DNA of 64,000 bases, from NCBI RefSeq assembly GCF_010725485.1, contig NZ_AP022598.1:2170001-2234000 (forward strand), in the 5' to 3' direction. Made by a program: the position numbers and the translations under genes. The notes beneath the pieces are model-generated. The model was given only the letters and a program-made list of their open reading frames with translations, was not told where the DNA came from and made no database searches. Below, piece by piece: positions 61,971-64,000 of the stretch. Source of the DNA: Mycolicibacterium parafortuitum. Lineage in GTDB: Bacteria; Actinomycetota; Actinomycetes; Mycobacteriales; Mycobacteriaceae. The first letter of the stretch is position 1. Every line of letters starts with the position of its first letter.

Positions 61971-63181
61971 TGACATCCACTGTTGAGACCGGTCTGGACG
62001 TCGACCTTGCCGATGGCAATTTCTACGCCGACGGACCCGCGGCGCGGGCGGCGTACGCATGGATGCGCGCCAATCAGCCGGTGTTCCGCGACCGCAACGG
62101 ACTCGCCGCCGCGACCACGCATCAGGCGGTACTCGACGCCGAGCGCAACCCCGAGCTGTTCTCCAGCACGGGCGGGATCCGCCCGGACCAGCCCGGTATG
62201 CCGTACATGATCGACATGGACGATCCGGCCCACCTGCTGCGTCGCAAGCTGGTCAACTCCGGATTCACCCGCAAGCGGGTGATGGACAAGGTGCCGTCGA
62301 TCGAAAAGCTCTGCGACACACTGATCGACGCGGTGTGTGAACGCGGCGAATGCGACTTCGTCCGCGACATCGCGGCGCCGCTGCCGATGGCGGTGATCGG
62401 CGACATGCTCGGCGTGCTGCCCGACGAACGCGACATGCTGCTGACGTGGTCGGACGATCTGGTGTGCGGGCTGTCCTCCACCGTGGACGAGCAGGTCATC
62501 CAGAAACTGATGGACACCTTCGCCGCCTACACCGCGTTCACCATGGAGGTGATCGCCGACCGGCGCGCCAACCCCCGCGACGACCTGTTCTCGATCCTGG
62601 TCAACGCCGAGGTCGAGGGCTCGCGGATGTCCGACGACGAGATCGTGTTCGAGACGCTGCTGATCCTGATCGGCGGTGACGAGACCACCCGCCACACTCT
62701 GTCCGGCGGCACCGAACAGCTTCTGCGCCATCAGGATCAGTGGCAGCAGGTGGTGGCGAATCACGAACTGCTGCCGAGTGCGATCGAAGAGATGCTGCGC
62801 TGGACGTCGCCGGTGAAGAACATGTGCCGGACCCTGACCGCCGACACCGAGTTCCACGGCACCGAGCTGAAATCCGGCGAGAAGATCATGCTGATGTTCG
62901 AATCGGCGAACTTCGACGAAGCCGTCTTCGAGAACCCGGAGTCCTTCGACATCCACCGCAGCCCGAACAACCACGTCGCGTTCGGCTTCGGCACCCACTT
63001 CTGCCTGGGTAACCAGCTGGCACGGCTTGAGCTCAAGCTGATGCTCGGCAAGCTGCTGCAACGGCTGCCGGATCTGCGTCTCGCCGACCCGGGCATGCTT
63101 CCGTTGCGGCCGGCCAACTTCGTCAGCGGCCTGGAATCGATGCCGGTGGTCTTCACGCCGACGGCGAAGGTCCTGGACTGA
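61970..63181 (+). CDS. cyp142: Cytochrome P450 CYP142, steroid C26 monooxygenase
   Basis: A 403-residue P450. I-helix IGGDETTRHT, K-helix EEMLRW and the heme loop AFGFGTHFCLGNQLAR with ligand Cys 345. CYP142 (Rv3518c) oxidises the terminal carbon of cholest-4-en-3-one and backs up CYP125 with opposite stereochemistry. The start overlaps the preceding stop by one base. A long hairpin follows. Confidence 0.94.
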   Translation: MTSTVETGLDVDLADGNFYADGPAARAAYAWMRANQPVFRDRNGLAAATTHQAVLDAERNPELFSSTGGIRPDQPGMPYMIDMDDPAHLLRRKLVNSGFTRKRVMDKVPSIEKLCDTLIDAVCERGECDFVRDIAAPLPMAVIGDMLGVLPDERDMLLTWSDDLVCGLSSTVDEQVIQKLMDTFAAYTAFTMEVIADRRANPRDDLFSILVNAEVEGSRMSDDEIVFETLLILIGGDETTRHTLSGGTEQLLRHQDQWQQVVANHELLPSAIEEMLRWTSPVKNMCRTLTADTEFHGTELKSGEKIMLMFESANFDEAVFENPESFDIHRSPNNHVAFGFGTHFCLGNQLARLELKLMLGKLLQRLPDLRLADPGMLPLRPANFVSGLESMPVVFTPTAKVLD

Positions 63182-63204
63182 GGGGTTCGCCTTCGACAGT
63201 TGTG

Positions 63205-63258
63205 AATGTGGGCCTTGTGTACGGGTTTCGAGCGATCCGCGTACACAAGGCCCACATT
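63205..63258. terminator. 19-bp perfect hairpin between convergent cyp142 and echA19
   Basis: Arms at 63205-63223 and 63240-63258 are perfectly complementary with a 16-base loop. The position between two converging stops indicates a bidirectional terminator. Confidence 0.85.
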
Positions 63259-63272
63259 TGCGTGGTGCTTGC

Positions 63273-64000
63273 CTACTTCAGCTTCCAGACCGGTTTGCGC
63301 TTCTCCAGGAACGCCTTCGGGCCTTCCTTGGAGTCCTCGGACAGGAACACCGGGATACCGTTGGCGGTGTCAGGCCCGAAGGCCTCCTCCTCGTGCATGC
63401 CCTCAGTCTCGCGGATGGTCTTCAGGATCGCCTGCACGGCCAGGGGGCCGTTGCCGTTGATGACCTCGGCGATCTCGAGCGCCTTCGTCAGCGCCTGCCC
63501 GTCGGGAACCACGTGCCCGATCAGGCCGAACTCCTTGGCCTCGGCAGCGCTGATGTGGCGTCCGGTCAGCAGGATGTCGCAGGCGACGGTGTAAGGGATC
63601 TGCCGGACCAGCCGGACCGCCGAACCACCCATCGGGTAGAGGCTCCACTTGGCCTCCGACACACCGAACTTGGCGCTCTCACCCGCGACGCGGATGTCGG
63701 TGCCCTGCAGGATCTCGGTGCCGCCGGCGATCGCGGCGCCCTCGACCGCGGCGATCAGTGGCTTCTTCAGCCGACGGCCCTTGAGCAGCGCCGGGATCTT
63801 CGACGGGTCGTAGCCGCTTTTGAACGAGTCGCCGGGGGACTGGCTGTCGGCCTTCTTGAGGTCCATGCCCGCACAGAACGCCCCACCCGCGCCGGTCAGG
63901 ATGCAGCTGCGGATCTCGGGATCGGAGTCGACGCGATCCCAGGCCTCGACCATGATCTGCATCATTTCGGCGGACAGCGCGTTGCGTTTTTCCGGCCGGT
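63273..64000 (-). CDS. echA19: Enoyl-CoA hydratase EchA19 (5' end outside window)
   Basis: The frame is open to the right edge, so the N-terminus is missing; about 242 residues are visible, beginning [20 protein letters not shown]. Crotonase features: oxyanion-hole block [14 protein letters not shown], active-site helix [14 protein letters not shown] and [20 protein letters not shown]. EchA19 (Rv3516) hydrates the enoyl-CoA of the cholesterol side chain in an early beta-oxidation step. It is convergent with cyp142. Identification is by family and synteny. Confidence 0.88.
   Translation of the reverse strand, partial: RPEKRNALSAEMMQIMVEAWDRVDSDPEIRSCILTGAGGAFCAGMDLKKADSQSPGDSFKSGYDPSKIPALLKGRRLKKPLIAAVEGAAIAGGTEILQGTDIRVAGESAKFGVSEAKWSLYPMGGSAVRLVRQIPYTVACDILLTGRHISAAEAKEFGLIGHVVPDGQALTKALEIAEVINGNGPLAVQAILKTIRETEGMHEEEAFGPDTANGIPVFLSEDSKEGPKAFLEKRKPVWKLK

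Overview
The window is a high-GC actinobacterial chromosome segment carrying most of a mycobacterial cholesterol/steroid catabolic cluster. Gene content and order follow the Mycobacterium tuberculosis Rv3516-Rv3560c region, read in the opposite direction, from fadE30 at the left edge to echA19 at the right edge. The MPT63-like and hemophore-like secreted proteins, the many F420-type and SDR enzymes, and the absence of PE/PPE genes where M. tuberculosis has them suggest a rapidly growing Mycobacterium/Mycolicibacterium. I cannot name the species. No rRNA, tRNA, CRISPR array or transposase was recognised.

Left part (1-26 kb): the KstR2 regulon for the last two steroid rings (fadE30, ipdF, kstR2, fadA6, ipdC, ipdB, ipdA, echA20 and two SDR genes). 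Two KstR2 boxes fit AnCAAGnnCTTGnT: one before kstR2 and one between echA20 and its divergent SDR gene. This regulon is interrupted twice by genes for a Wzx/Wzy-type exopolysaccharide system. At 1956-9615 lie a flippase, a glycosyltransferase, a polymerase, a Wzz/BY-kinase and a BcsB-like protein. At 20660-25821 lie two GT4 glycosyltransferases, a nucleotide-sugar epimerase/dehydratase, a PslG-like glycoside hydrolase lipoprotein and a GT2 glycosyltransferase. This split, embedded polysaccharide locus is the most unusual element of the window.

Middle (26-44 kb): the KstR side-chain and ring genes. They comprise fadA5 with two small genes; cyp125-fadE28-fadE29-chsH2-chsH1-ltp2; chsH3-kstD; and hsaE-hsaG-hsaF. 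Between ltp2 and chsH3 sits an envelope/secreted-protein island with an MPT63-like protein bearing nonapeptide repeats and a PGRS-like glycine-rich protein that has no PE domain.

Right part (44-64 kb): an accessory block (hemophore-like protein, RecQ-phosphoribosyltransferase fusion, TetR-P450 pair, IclR regulator), then more KstR-type genes: Rv3531c-Rv3530c-Rv3529c homologues, kshA with an Rv3527 homologue, ltp3-ltp4-Rv3521, an Rv3520c homologue, an Rv3519 homologue with cyp142, and the 3' part of echA19. An MFS-TetR pair is inserted between kshA and ltp3. Six KstR boxes (TnnAACnnGTTnnA) were found next to start codons, and two of them decide where the genes must start.

Together the catabolic genes convert the cholesterol side chain to propionyl-CoA and acetyl-CoA (CYP125/142, EchA19, ChsH3, FadA5, ChsE1E2, ChsH1H2, Ltp2). 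They also open ring B (KstD, KshA), finish the ring A/B fragment (HsaEFG) and degrade the C/D-ring indane propionate (FadE30, IpdF, IpdC, EchA20, IpdAB, FadA6). Assignments rest on recognition of sequence families and gene order, not on database searches.
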